A stretch of 64,000 bases of DNA, taken from contig NZ_OZ007030.1 in NCBI RefSeq assembly GCF_963931595.1, forward strand, positions 2,410,481 through 2,474,480, read 5' to 3'. Below, in pieces: positions 1-8,603 of the stretch. The stretch comes from an uncultured Subdoligranulum sp. GTDB lineage: Bacteria; Bacillota; Clostridia; Oscillospirales; Ruminococcaceae. Both the position numbers and the translations under genes were made by a program. Under the pieces are notes generated by a model. That model was given only the letters and a program-made list of their open reading frames with translations. It was not told where the DNA came from and ran no database searches. The first letter of the stretch is position 1; each line of letters opens with the position of its first letter.

Positions 1-1
1 C

Positions 2-907
2 TACCGGGAGATGCTCACCAAGGAACAATGCCTGGACGCCTTCGCGGACATCCAGTACCACATGGACGAGCCCCAGTCCAACCCGTCCTCGGTGCCGCTC
101 TACTTCCTGTGCCAGCTGGCCCGCCGCCATGTGACGGTGGTGCTGTCCGGCGAGGGCGCCGACGAGATCTACGCCGGCTACGAGTGGTACGCCGACACCC
201 ACCTGATGCAGGAGTACAAGCATCTGCCGCTGCCGCTGCGCCATCTGGCCAGCGACGTGAGCCAGCATCTGCCCTACTTCAAGGGGCATGACTTCATCAT
301 CAAGGGCAGCGGCCGTCCCGAGGACTGGTTCATCGGGCAGGCGCTGGTCTTCACCGAGCAGGAAGCCTACGACATCCTGAAGCCGAAATACCGGGTGGGT
401 CCCGCCGCCCGGGAGGTGGCTGCGCCCATCTACGACCGGGTGAAGGACCTGCCGGAGCTGGAGAAGAAGCAGTATCTGGACCTGAACCTCTGGCTGCCCG
501 GCGACATTCTGCTGAAGGCCGACAAGATGAGCATGGCCCATTCGCTGGAGCTGCGGGTACCTTATCTTGACCGGGAAGTGCTGCGGGAAGCCGCCACCTA
601 CCCTGTCAACTACAAGATCGCCGGCGACACCAAGGCCGTGCTGCGGGCCGCCGCCAACAAGACGCTGCCCGACGCCTGGGCCAACCGCACCAAAAAGGGC
701 TTCCCGGTGCCCATCGCCAAGTGGCTGGAAGACCCGGCCTTCTCGGCCAAGGTGCGCGCCAAGTTCGAGAGCGACGTGGCCGCCGAGTACTTCGACCAGG
801 ACAAGCTGGTGGCCATGCTGGCCGACCCGCGCCACGACCGCCGCAAGATCTGGACGGCCTACACCTTCCTGACCTGGCACGAACAGTTCTTTGAGAAGTG
901 GGCGTAA
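2..907 (+). CDS. asnB: Asparagine synthase (glutamine-hydrolysing type), C-terminal part, cut by window start
   Basis: The reading frame is open to the window edge, so the N-terminal glutaminase domain and the SGGLDS ATP-pyrophosphatase loop lie outside. What remains is the synthetase domain, recognisable by SGEGADEIYAGY (about nt 145-180), the KADKMSMAHSLELRVPYLD stretch and the C-terminal KKGFPVPIAKWL block. The family converts Asp to Asn with Gln-derived ammonia. Some members instead amidate peptidoglycan: AsnH of Lactococcus amidates the D-Asp cross-bridge and AsnB of Clostridioides difficile amidates diaminopimelate. The next two genes are a D-Asp-ligase-like enzyme and MurE, so a cell-wall amidation role is plausible. 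That is inference from context, because sequence alone does not separate the roles. An apparent terminator follows at 987-1027. Confidence 0.9.
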   Translation, partial: YREMLTKEQCLDAFADIQYHMDEPQSNPSSVPLYFLCQLARRHVTVVLSGEGADEIYAGYEWYADTHLMQEYKHLPLPLRHLASDVSQHLPYFKGHDFIIKGSGRPEDWFIGQALVFTEQEAYDILKPKYRVGPAAREVAAPIYDRVKDLPELEKKQYLDLNLWLPGDILLKADKMSMAHSLELRVPYLDREVLREAATYPVNYKIAGDTKAVLRAAANKTLPDAWANRTKKGFPVPIAKWLEDPAFSAKVRAKFESDVAAEYFDQDKLVAMLADPRHDRRKIWTAYTFLTWHEQFFEKWA

Positions 908-986
908 TTTCTCAAAGTAGGGCAACAGCCGCCCACGCTTCGTAAACCTTTTCCCAGATAATTCCGGGGTAAATCCCCCTGCAGGT

Positions 987-1027
987 GTCGCTGTTGTCGG
1001 CGCATGTCCGCCAGCAGCGACCTTTTT
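987..1027 (+). terminator. Hairpin with T-run after the asparagine synthase
   Basis: GTCGCTG (987-993) pairs with CAGCGAC (1015-1021) and is followed by CTTTTT. The loop contains TCGGCGCATGTCCGC, which also occurs inside the hairpin repeat at 63301-63326. The terminator may therefore be derived from a repeat element, or act as an attenuator ahead of the ATP-grasp gene. Confidence 0.6.
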
Positions 1028-1067
1028 ACAGCAGATTCTTCTATACCAAGGAGATGCAATTTTTGCC

Positions 1068-2294
1068 ATGAACACCGATCTGATCCCTGTATTCCTGGGT
1101 GCCGACCTGAACTGCTACAACTTTGCCCGGGCCTTCCATGAGGCCTACGGGGTGGAGAGCTACGCCTTCGGCCGGTACGCCATGGCGCCCACCAAGTATT
1201 CCAAGATCATCCACTTCACCATCGTGCCGGACATCGACAACGAACCCACCATGCTGAAGGTCCTCCACGACTTCGCCAAGGAGCACGCCGGCAAGAAGCT
1301 CTACCTCTTCGGCTGCACCGACGACTACGCGGCGATGATCATCCGCCGCAAGGCCGAACTGCCCGAGTATATCGCCCCCAGCCCCGCCGCCGACCTCTAC
1401 GGCCTGATCCAGAAAAAGGCCGAGTTCTACGAAGTCTGCGACAAGTTCGGCATTCCCTACCCCACCACGAAAGTCCTCACCGCGCCGGCGGAGGCCGCCG
1501 AACTCACCGAGGACAAGCTGGGCTTTGCCTATCCGATTATTGTGAAGCCTTCTTCCAGTGTGGCTTACTGGAAATTCCCCTTTGACGGCATGAAGAAGGT
1601 CTACACCGCCGCCACCCCCGAGGAGGCAGCCTCCATCGTCAGACAGATCTACGCTTCGGGCTACCCTGACAAGATGATCCTGCAGAAGATGGTGCCGGGC
1701 GGCGACGACCACATGCGGGTGCTCACCGCTTTCTCGGACGAGAACGGCAAGGTGCGGGCCATGTGCCTGGGCCACACCATGGTGGAGGAGCACACCCCCC
1801 ACGGGCTGGGCAACCATGCGGCCATCGTCACCGAGGACACCACCGCCCTGCCCCTGGTGGAGAACATCCGCCAGATGCTGGAAGCCTGCCACTACACCGG
1901 CTTTTCCAACTTCGACATCAAGTGGTCGGGCGAGCCGGGGGATTTCCGGGTGTTTGAGATCAACCTCCGCCAGGGCCGCAGCAACTACTATGTGACCGCC
2001 AGCGGCATGAACATCGCCAAACTGGTGGTGGAGAAATGGAACGACGGCGGCACCGACTGCGTGCTCAATCGCAACGAGGTGTTCTGGCACCACGTGCCCG
2101 CCCAGGTGGCCTTTACCTACACCGAGGACAAGCAGCTGGTGGCCAAAGCCCGGCAGCTGAAAGCCCAGGGCAAGGAGGCCTGCTCGCTGCTCTACAAGCC
2201 CGACCTGTGGATGAACCCCATCCGCTACGCCTGCGTGCTGGAACAGCTGCGCCGCCAGTTCAAGAAGTTCAAAACCTACTACCCGAAAGGCTGA
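1068..2294 (+). CDS. ATP-grasp carboxylate-amine ligase, D-aspartate ligase-like
   Basis: This 408-residue protein has an N-terminal pre-ATP-grasp region (LIPVFLGADLNCYNFARAF, then APTKYSKI), a central ATP-grasp fold (YPIIVKPSSSVAYWKF at about residues 160-175) and the late metal-binding segment FEINLRQGRSN. From memory the N-terminus resembles Enterococcus faecium Asl, which adds D-Asp to the Lys side chain of the UDP-MurNAc-pentapeptide. Length fits that family (about 400-420). It sits between an asparagine synthase and MurE and overlaps the likely MurE start by one base (TGATG), so translational coupling is likely. Its SD (AAGGAG, 1048-1053) is about 14 nt from the ATG, which is rather far. 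Other carboxylate-amine ligases share the fold, so substrate is inference. Confidence 0.8.
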   Translation: MNTDLIPVFLGADLNCYNFARAFHEAYGVESYAFGRYAMAPTKYSKIIHFTIVPDIDNEPTMLKVLHDFAKEHAGKKLYLFGCTDDYAAMIIRRKAELPEYIAPSPAADLYGLIQKKAEFYEVCDKFGIPYPTTKVLTAPAEAAELTEDKLGFAYPIIVKPSSSVAYWKFPFDGMKKVYTAATPEEAASIVRQIYASGYPDKMILQKMVPGGDDHMRVLTAFSDENGKVRAMCLGHTMVEEHTPHGLGNHAAIVTEDTTALPLVENIRQMLEACHYTGFSNFDIKWSGEPGDFRVFEINLRQGRSNYYVTASGMNIAKLVVEKWNDGGTDCVLNRNEVFWHHVPAQVAFTYTEDKQLVAKARQLKAQGKEACSLLYKPDLWMNPIRYACVLEQLRRQFKKFKTYYPKG

Positions 2295-3763
2295 TGCGCC
2301 CCATGAAACTGAACGAACTCGTTCGCCACATTGACCACACCGGCTCTTCCGACGCCGAGATCACCGCCATCACCTACGATTCCCGCAAGGCGGGGCCGGG
2401 GTCGCTCTTTGTCTGCCTGGTGGGCGCCTGGATGGACGGCCACACCTTCGCCCGCAGCGCCTACGACCGGGGCTGCCGGGCTTTTCTGGCGGAGCATCCC
2501 CTGGACCTGCCGGAGGATGCGGCCCAGATCATCACCGGGGACACCCGGGCGGCGCTGGCCGTCATCGGGGCGGACTTTTACGGCAACCCCGCCGACCAGC
2601 TGCACATCATCGGCATCACCGGCACCAAGGGCAAGACCACCACGGCGCTGCTCACCGCCGCCATCCTCACCGAGGCGGGGCTGCCCTGCGCCTACATCGG
2701 CTCCAACGGCGTGAACATCGCCGGCACCCACGAGGCCACCGCCAACACCACGCCGGAAAGTCTCGAACTGCACCGGCTGTTCCGCAAGATGCTGGACGCC
2801 GATGTGCACCACGTGGTGCTGGAGGTGAGCAGCCAGGCGCTGCGCCACCACCGGGTGGACGGCATCCCCTTTGAGGTGGTGGCCTTCACCAACCTGTCGG
2901 AGGACCACATCGGCCCCGGCGAACACCCCGATTTCGAGGACTACAAGGCCGCCAAGCGCCGCCTGTTTGCCGAGTACAACGCCCGGGAGATGGTCTACAA
3001 CGCCGACGACGAGGCCAGCGACTACATGCGGGCGGGCTTCGGCGGCAAACAGGTCAGCTTCGGCATCGACCATGACGCCGACTACCAGGCGGTGAATCTG
3101 GCCCAGTACCGCAGCGAGACGGCGCTGGGCATCGACTTCACCTGCCGCCACGGTGGGGAGGAGACCCCGGTGCGGGTCATGTCCCCCGGCGCCTTCAGCG
3201 CTTCGGATGCGCTGTGCGCCATCGCCCTCTGCGGGGCCTTCGGCGTGACCCCCGCCCAGGCCGCCAAAACCCTGGCCCACACCCCGGTGGAGGGCCGCTT
3301 CGAGGTGGTGGAGGGGCTTCCCGGCCGCACCTTCATTGTGGACTACTCCCACAACGGGCTGGCCCTGACCAGCGCCCTGAAAACCCTGCGGGCCTACCAT
3401 CCCCGCCGTCTGATCTGCGTCTTCGGGTCGGTGGGCGGCCGCACCCAGGTGCGCCGCCGGGAACTGGCCGAGGCCGCCAGTGCCTGGGCGGATTACAGCA
3501 TCCTCACCAGCGACAACCCCGACTTTGAGGACCCGCTGCAGATCCTGCGGGAGATCGATTCCCACATGGCCCCCGATGCCCTGTACACCCTGATCCCCGA
3601 CCGGGCCGAGGCCATCTCCAAGGCGGTGGCCATGGCCGAGGAAGGCGACATTGTCCTCTTCGCGGGCAAGGGCCACGAGAATTATCAGCTCATCCGGGGC
3701 CGGAAGGTGCCCTTTGTGGAGCGGGAGCTGATCCGGGAAGCCTGCCGCGCCCTGCAGGGCTGA
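2294..3763 (+). CDS. murE: UDP-MurNAc-tripeptide ligase (MurE)
   Basis: Mur ligases add the third amino acid to UDP-MurNAc-L-Ala-D-Glu in the cytoplasm. Seen here are the P-loop GITGTKGKTTTALL (about residues 113-126), the TNLSEDHIGPGEHPDFEDY segment with the following KAAKRR (carbamoylated Lys region) and the C-terminal domain with YSHNGLALTSAL. The substrate-selecting motif reads DNPD (residues 407-410, nt 3512-3523), whereas diaminopimelate-adding enzymes have DNPR. Lys-adding enzymes also lack that Arg, so Lys (or another diamino acid) is more likely than meso-DAP. Start could be 2294 (TGATG overlap with the upstream gene) or 2303 (ATG). Neither has ideal SD spacing. Length (489 aa) is normal. 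Confidence 0.92.
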   Translation: MRPMKLNELVRHIDHTGSSDAEITAITYDSRKAGPGSLFVCLVGAWMDGHTFARSAYDRGCRAFLAEHPLDLPEDAAQIITGDTRAALAVIGADFYGNPADQLHIIGITGTKGKTTTALLTAAILTEAGLPCAYIGSNGVNIAGTHEATANTTPESLELHRLFRKMLDADVHHVVLEVSSQALRHHRVDGIPFEVVAFTNLSEDHIGPGEHPDFEDYKAAKRRLFAEYNAREMVYNADDEASDYMRAGFGGKQVSFGIDHDADYQAVNLAQYRSETALGIDFTCRHGGEETPVRVMSPGAFSASDALCAIALCGAFGVTPAQAAKTLAHTPVEGRFEVVEGLPGRTFIVDYSHNGLALTSALKTLRAYHPRRLICVFGSVGGRTQVRRRELAEAASAWADYSILTSDNPDFEDPLQILREIDSHMAPDALYTLIPDRAEAISKAVAMAEEGDIVLFAGKGHENYQLIRGRKVPFVERELIREACRALQG

Positions 3764-3787
3764 CCGATATCTTCCATACAATAACAA

Positions 3788-3823
3788 AAATCCCCCTGCC
3801 GGGAATGCCCGGCAGGGGGATTT
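3788..3823. terminator. Bidirectional terminator between murE and htrA
   Basis: A perfect stem of about 16 bp (3788-3803 with 3808-3823), with an AATG loop, lies between convergent genes and has A/T flanks on both sides. Confidence 0.9.
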
Positions 3824-3835
3824 GCTGTTTACCGA

Positions 3836-5311
3836 TTACTGGGTGCTGGTACTCAGGGTAACGGCCAGGGTCAGGACTTTGCCGTCCCGCTCCACCTGCA
3901 GGTTGACGGTGTCACCCACATTCTTCTTGGCCAGGTAGCTCTTCACATCGTTGGAAGTGCTCACCGCCGTGTCGTCCACCGCGATGATGCGGTCGCCCGC
4001 CTTGACGCCGGCGGATTCGGCGCCACTGCCCGCGGTGACCTGCACCACATAGACGCCGGTGGCGCTGACGCCCATCTGCTGGGCGGTGTTGGCATCGCTC
4101 ACATCCACGATGGTGACGCCCAGGGCCGGACGGGCCACCGAGCCGTTCTCGATGAGCTGGTTGGCGATATCCATGGCGGAGTTGATGGGGATGGCGAAGC
4201 CGATGCCCTCGGCCTCGGAGTAGCTGCTCTTGGCGTTGACCACGCCGATGAGTTCACCGTTGGCATTGAAGAGGCCGCCGCCCGAGTTGCCCGGGCTGAT
4301 GGACGCATCGGTCTGGAGCAGCGTCATGTCATTGTCTTCCACCGTGACTTCCCGGTTCAAAGCACTGATGATGCCGTCCGTCACACTGTTGGACAGGGTG
4401 CCCAGGGGGTTGCCCACGGCCACCACCGTCTCGCCCACGGCCAGGGCGTCGCTGTTGCCGATGACCGCCGGGGTCAGGCCGGTGGCGTCGATCTTGATGA
4501 CCGCCACATCGGAGGTGGAGTCGGACCCCACCACGGTGGCGTCATAGCTGTCGCCGGTGCTCAGCTGCACCTTGATGCTGGTGGCGCCGCTGACCACATG
4601 GGCGCAGGTCAGGATGTAGCCATCCTGGCTGATGATGACGCCGGAACCGGCGCCGCTCTGCACATAGTAGCCGCCGAACCAGGTCTGGGAGCCGCTCATC
4701 TGCTCGGTGGTGATGGCCACCACGCTGGGCGAAACCAGCGACGCGATCTGCTGCACCGACATGGTGGTGCCGTCGGTGCTGTTGGCGTTGGTGGCGTCGG
4801 AGGCTTCACGCTGGACCTGCTGCACCACCACCTGGTTACCCACCAGGCCGGTGCGGCTGGCCAGGATGGCGCCGCCGAAGCCGCTGCCGAAGCCCAGCAC
4901 CACGACGCCTACGCCGGCCAGCACCCGCAGCAGCACCGGATGGTGCTTTTTCTGCTTCTTGGGGGGCTGCTGGGGCGCGCTGGCGTAGCTGTAGCCGTTG
5001 TAGCCGCCGCCATTGCCGCCGTTGCCGCCGCTGAAGCTGCTGGTGTAGCCGTTGCTGCTGCCGGTGGAACCGGTGGCGCCGGTGTAGCCGCTGTTCTGCT
5101 GCGGGGCGGGGTTGGGGGTGGAGTAGTCGGTCTGGGCGGTGTTGGCGGTGTTCATGCCGCTGCTGCCCACGTTGGGGTAACCGCTGCCTGCCGTGTTCTG
5201 GGCGGACTGGGTGTTCTGGGGTTCGGTATGTTCTGCCGGGGAGCTGCCCTGGGGGGCGCCCTCGCCCGTTGTATGATTATAAAGGCCGGAGTAATCAAAC
5301 TCGTTGCTCAT
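3836..5311 (-). CDS. htrA: HtrA/DegP-family membrane-anchored serine protease with PDZ domain
   Basis: This is an extracytoplasmic quality-control protease. Residues 1-120 are a low-complexity Gly/Ser/Asn/Gln-rich cytoplasmic tail with Gly-Asn-Gly repeats. A Lys-rich stretch precedes one membrane anchor (about 123-152). The trypsin-like domain carries the full triad: His238 in TCAHVV, Asp268 in TSDVAVIKI and Ser343 in SPGNSGGGL. A single PDZ domain follows (about 390-490, ending in the LAVTLS strand). The long disordered N-terminus is common in Gram-positive HtrA proteins. The SD (GAAAGGAAGGA) is good and the gene stands alone, facing murE. Confidence 0.95.
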   Translation of the reverse strand: MSNEFDYSGLYNHTTGEGAPQGSSPAEHTEPQNTQSAQNTAGSGYPNVGSSGMNTANTAQTDYSTPNPAPQQNSGYTGATGSTGSSNGYTSSFSGGNGGNGGGYNGYSYASAPQQPPKKQKKHHPVLLRVLAGVGVVVLGFGSGFGGAILASRTGLVGNQVVVQQVQREASDATNANSTDGTTMSVQQIASLVSPSVVAITTEQMSGSQTWFGGYYVQSGAGSGVIISQDGYILTCAHVVSGATSIKVQLSTGDSYDATVVGSDSTSDVAVIKIDATGLTPAVIGNSDALAVGETVVAVGNPLGTLSNSVTDGIISALNREVTVEDNDMTLLQTDASISPGNSGGGLFNANGELIGVVNAKSSYSEAEGIGFAIPINSAMDIANQLIENGSVARPALGVTIVDVSDANTAQQMGVSATGVYVVQVTAGSGAESAGVKAGDRIIAVDDTAVSTSNDVKSYLAKKNVGDTVNLQVERDGKVLTLAVTLSTSTQ

Positions 5312-5486
5312 ACGGGTCCTTCCTTTCGCTTTCTTCTGAGAGGGGGTCTTTTCGCCTTCTCTGCTAAAGAGTATACCCGCGAATTGTGAAATAGGTTTCG
5401 CGTGGGAGTGAAAAGAATGTGAAAAGCCGGGCGTTTCGGGCCCCTTTTGCCCTCGTTTTCACACATCTTATCATTTTTGGCAGCAC

Positions 5487-5515
5487 TTGACAATGCTTTC
5501 CGGGGCCTGTATCCT
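5487..5515 (+). promoter_or_regulatory. Sigma-A-type promoter of the GNAT-MnmM gene
   Basis: TTGACA (5487-5492), a 17-bp spacer and TATCCT (5510-5515). The predicted start near 5522 leaves a very short leader containing the SD AGAGAGG (5524-5530). Confidence 0.75.
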
Positions 5516-5539
5516 GTTTGGAGAGAGAGGTGTTTTCCC

Positions 5540-6388
5540 ATGCAGATCCGCTGCGAAGGTACGGTGTATACCCTTTATAAAGAGAAGACGCCCATCGGCA
5601 CGGCACGGCTGGAAGAGGGGACCGTCTGGGTGGAGATCACCCCCGCCTGGCGCCGCCGGGGCTACGGCAGCTATTTACTCAAGGAACTGCTGCGGGGAAA
5701 CGGCGGCCTGGACCCCAAGGCGGAGACCCGGTTCACCGCGCCCCTGCCCGCCGACGACGCCGCCCGGGCGCTGGCGGCAAAGTTCGATTTCCGCCCCGAC
5801 GGTACCCGGCTGGTCCGGCGGCGGGTGCCCGATCTGTCGGCGGTGGGGCTCTGCCATGAATTCCTTGCCGCCCACCTGGCCCCGGGCGGCTTTTACATCG
5901 ACGCCACCTGCGGCAACGGCCATGACACGGAATTTCTCTGCCGTCTGGCGGGGCCGTCGGGCAGGGTGCTGGCACTGGACATCCAGCCCCGGGCCGTGGC
6001 GGCCACCAACGAACGGCTGGCGGCGGCAGGGCTGGAGGGCGTCGGCCATGCCATCCAGGCCGACCATGCCCGGCTGGGCGAACTGGCCGAGGCCGGCAGC
6101 GCCGACTGTGTGCTTTTCAATTTCGGGTGGCTGCCGGGGGCGGACCACGGAGTGCACTCCACGGCGGCGGGCAGCGTGACGGCGCTGAAAGCCGCGCTGG
6201 CGCTGCTCAAGCCCCGGGGCATCCTGGCCGCCGTGCTCTACAGCGGGCAGGTCATCGGGGACAGCGAAAGGCAGGCCGCCCTGGCCTTTTTCCGCTCGCT
6301 GCCGCTGACCGAGTACACCGTGCTGGTCTGCGAATTTGCCAACTGGGCCGACACCGCGCCGCTGCCCTGTTTCATCCTCAAACGCTGA
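5540..6388 (+). CDS. mnmM: GNAT domain fused to MnmM/YtqB-type tRNA methyltransferase
   Basis: This 282-residue protein has two parts. Residues 1-90 look like a small GNAT acyltransferase fold with the acetyl-CoA loop RRRGYGSYL (38-46). Residues about 95-282 match the MnmM (YtqB, rRNA_methylase PF06962) family: SAM motif I DATCGNGHD (121-129), ALDIQPRAV, and the family hallmark FNFGWLPG (193-200; NLGYLPG in Bacillus). MnmM methylates 5-aminomethyl-2-thiouridine at the tRNA wobble base to mnm5s2U. The start was set at the ATG at 5540 because it has an SD and promoter directly upstream; an in-frame start at 5447 would precede the promoter. The fused GNAT half is unusual and its substrate unknown. 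The next gene starts 17 nt downstream. Confidence 0.85.
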   Translation: MQIRCEGTVYTLYKEKTPIGTARLEEGTVWVEITPAWRRRGYGSYLLKELLRGNGGLDPKAETRFTAPLPADDAARALAAKFDFRPDGTRLVRRRVPDLSAVGLCHEFLAAHLAPGGFYIDATCGNGHDTEFLCRLAGPSGRVLALDIQPRAVAATNERLAAAGLEGVGHAIQADHARLGELAEAGSADCVLFNFGWLPGADHGVHSTAAGSVTALKAALALLKPRGILAAVLYSGQVIGDSERQAALAFFRSLPLTEYTVLVCEFANWADTAPLPCFILKR

Positions 6389-6405
6389 AAGGAGGTCCCC
6401 GCCCC

Positions 6406-8550
6406 GTGGAGGAGCAGCAGTTTCTGGAACAGTATATGGCGTCCTTCAACGGCCAGCAGCAGGCGGCCGTGGGAGCGGTGGAGGGCCCGGTGCTGCTGCT
6501 GGCGGTGCCGGGCAGCGGCAAGACCACCGTGCTGGTGACCCGGCTGGGGTACATGGTGCTCTGCCGGGGCATTGCGCCGGAGTCCATCCTGACCATGACC
6601 TACACGGTGGCCGCCACCCGGGAGATGCGCGGCCGGTTTGCGGCCCGGTTCGGGGAGGCGCTGGCCGGGCGGATGCAGTTCCGCACCATCAACGGGGTGT
6701 CGGCGGTGATCCTGCAGTATTACAGCCGCCGCTACCACCGGCAGCAGCCCCAGCTCATGACCAACGAGGGGGAACTGACCCGGCTGCTGACCCAGCTCTA
6801 CCAGCAGGTAGCGGGCGACTATCCCACCGAGAGCACCCTCCAGGAACTGCGCACCGCCATCACCTACATCAAGAATATGGCGCTGGACGAGGAGGGCATC
6901 GCGGCGCTGGAGACCGACCTGCCCGATCTGCCCGCCCTCTACCGGCGGTACCAGGCGGAACTGAAACGCCGGGGCTGGATGGACTACGACGACCAGATGG
7001 TCTTTGCCTTGCAGATCCTCAAGGCCGTGCCGGCGGTGCTGGGGTATTTCCAGGACCGCTTCCCCTACCTCTGCGTGGACGAATCCCAGGACACTTCCAA
7101 GATCCAGCACGAGATCATCGCCCTGCTGGCGGGGCGTTCCCGCAACCTCTTCATGGTGGGGGACGAGGACCAGAGCATCTACGGCTTCCGGGCGGCCTAT
7201 CCCCAGGCGCTGATGGAGTTTGAGAAGGTGTGGCCGGGGGCGAAGGTGCTGCTGATGGAGCACAACTACCGTTCCGGGACCGAGATCGTGGACGCCGCCA
7301 ACCGCTTTGTGGCCCGCAACCGCTACCGCCGTCCCAAGGTCATGCGGGCCACCTGCGGCGACCAGGGACCGCTGGAGATCGTGAAGATCGCCAGGCGGGA
7401 GGACCAGTTCAGCTGGCTGTTTGAGCGGGTGCGCCGGGGCGAAAAGCTGGCGGTGCTCTTCCGCAACAACGAGAGCGCCCTGCCCCTCATCGACCTGTGC
7501 GAGCGGCACAGCCTGGCCTACCGGTTTCCCCGCAGCGACCTGACCTTTTTCACCGACAAGATCGTGCTGGACGTGGCGGACCTGCTGCAGCTGGCCCGCC
7601 GCCCCACCGACAGCGGTCTGTTCATGAAGCTCTACTACAAGTTCGGGCTGCCCATCGCCCGGCGGCAGGCGGTCTACGCCTGCGGGGCCAGCGACCGCAG
7701 CGGACGGCCCATCCTGGAGGAGCTGCGGCGCTGTCCCGACCTGAGCCGCCGGGTGCGGGAGGGGCTGGAGGATGTGGTGGCCGCCATGCACCGGCTGCCG
7801 GGGCTCACCGCCGCCGAGGCCGTCACCGCCCTGCGGGACGAGGCGGGCTACGGTGCCTATCTGGAGCAGAAGCGGATGGACAGCGGCAAACTGTCCATCC
7901 TGGGGCTGCTGGCGGAGCAGGAACCCACCCCCGACCGGCTGCTGGCCCGGCTGGCAGAACTGCGGGAGGTGCTGGCCCACCGGCAGGACCCCGCCCAGGC
8001 GTTGTTGACCCTCTCCACCATCCATTCCAGCAAGGGGCTGGAGTATGACAGCGTGGTGCTGCTGGACGTTTTTGACGGCATCCTGCCCGCCCAGCTGGAA
8101 GTCTGCTGCCGCACCAGGGAGGACACCCTGCGCTACGAGGAGGACCGGCGGCTCTACTATGTGGCTATGACCCGGGCCAAGCGGCGGCTGGTGCTCTTTG
8201 ACTGCCCGGCGCTGCCCTCGGTGTTCACCCAGGAGGTACTCTTCAACCTGCCGGAGGCCCGGGCCAGGCGGGAGCAGGAGGCCCAAGAAGCCGCCCGGCT
8301 GCGGAATAAGGCCGACAAACTGCTGGCCAGCACCCCAACCACGGCCCCGGCCCCCAAGCTGCCGCCGGTGGACCTGGGGGAGCTGTCCCGGGTGGGGGCC
8401 ACCGTCAAACACGCGGTATTCGGCCTGGGTTCTGTCACCGAGGTGAGCGGACGGTTCCTCACCATCCGCTTTCTGGACGGCCGGGAGCGCCGCCTGGACG
8501 GTCCCACGGTGGCTGAGCATCACCTGCTGGAACCTGCCGACGATTTATAA
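6406..8550 (+). CDS. UvrD/PcrA-like superfamily 1 DNA helicase
   Basis: This is a 3'-5' ATP-dependent helicase of the UvrD/Rep class, 714 aa. Visible motifs are the Q-motif region FNGQQQAAV, Walker A AVPGSGKTT (33-41), motif II CVDESQDTS, motif III GDEDQSIYGFRAA, motif IV EHNYRSGTEI, motif V TIHSSKGLEYDSV and motif VI YYVAMTRAKRRL. The C-terminus has a short PcrA-like Tudor segment (VKHAVFGLGSV). The GTG start was chosen because AAAGGAGG lies 10 nt upstream; the next ATG (6436) has no SD. It is shorter than PcrA (about 740). Probably co-transcribed with the GNAT-MnmM gene. A terminator follows. Confidence 0.92.
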   Translation: MEEQQFLEQYMASFNGQQQAAVGAVEGPVLLLAVPGSGKTTVLVTRLGYMVLCRGIAPESILTMTYTVAATREMRGRFAARFGEALAGRMQFRTINGVSAVILQYYSRRYHRQQPQLMTNEGELTRLLTQLYQQVAGDYPTESTLQELRTAITYIKNMALDEEGIAALETDLPDLPALYRRYQAELKRRGWMDYDDQMVFALQILKAVPAVLGYFQDRFPYLCVDESQDTSKIQHEIIALLAGRSRNLFMVGDEDQSIYGFRAAYPQALMEFEKVWPGAKVLLMEHNYRSGTEIVDAANRFVARNRYRRPKVMRATCGDQGPLEIVKIARREDQFSWLFERVRRGEKLAVLFRNNESALPLIDLCERHSLAYRFPRSDLTFFTDKIVLDVADLLQLARRPTDSGLFMKLYYKFGLPIARRQAVYACGASDRSGRPILEELRRCPDLSRRVREGLEDVVAAMHRLPGLTAAEAVTALRDEAGYGAYLEQKRMDSGKLSILGLLAEQEPTPDRLLARLAELREVLAHRQDPAQALLTLSTIHSSKGLEYDSVVLLDVFDGILPAQLEVCCRTREDTLRYEEDRRLYYVAMTRAKRRLVLFDCPALPSVFTQEVLFNLPEARARREQEAQEAARLRNKADKLLASTPTTAPAPKLPPVDLGELSRVGATVKHAVFGLGSVTEVSGRFLTIRFLDGRERRLDGPTVAEHHLLEPADDL

Positions 8551-8552
8551 CA

Positions 8553-8583
8553 AACCGCCCGCTGCTTCGCGCAGCGGGCGGTT
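8553..8583. terminator. Bidirectional terminator after the helicase gene
   Basis: A 13-bp perfect stem (8553-8565 with 8571-8583) with loop TTCGC sits between convergent genes. Confidence 0.85.
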
Positions 8584-8603
8584 GCTTTTATTGGAGCGAC
8601 CTG

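Noticed and set aside
859..1059. A 66-codon minus-strand frame near the asparagine synthase end
   Set aside because: It overlaps the synthase end and the terminator and has no SD or motif.
5447..5539. A longer N-terminus for the GNAT-MnmM protein
   Set aside because: The extension covers the TTGACA/TATCCT promoter and lacks an SD; the ATG at 5540 has both.
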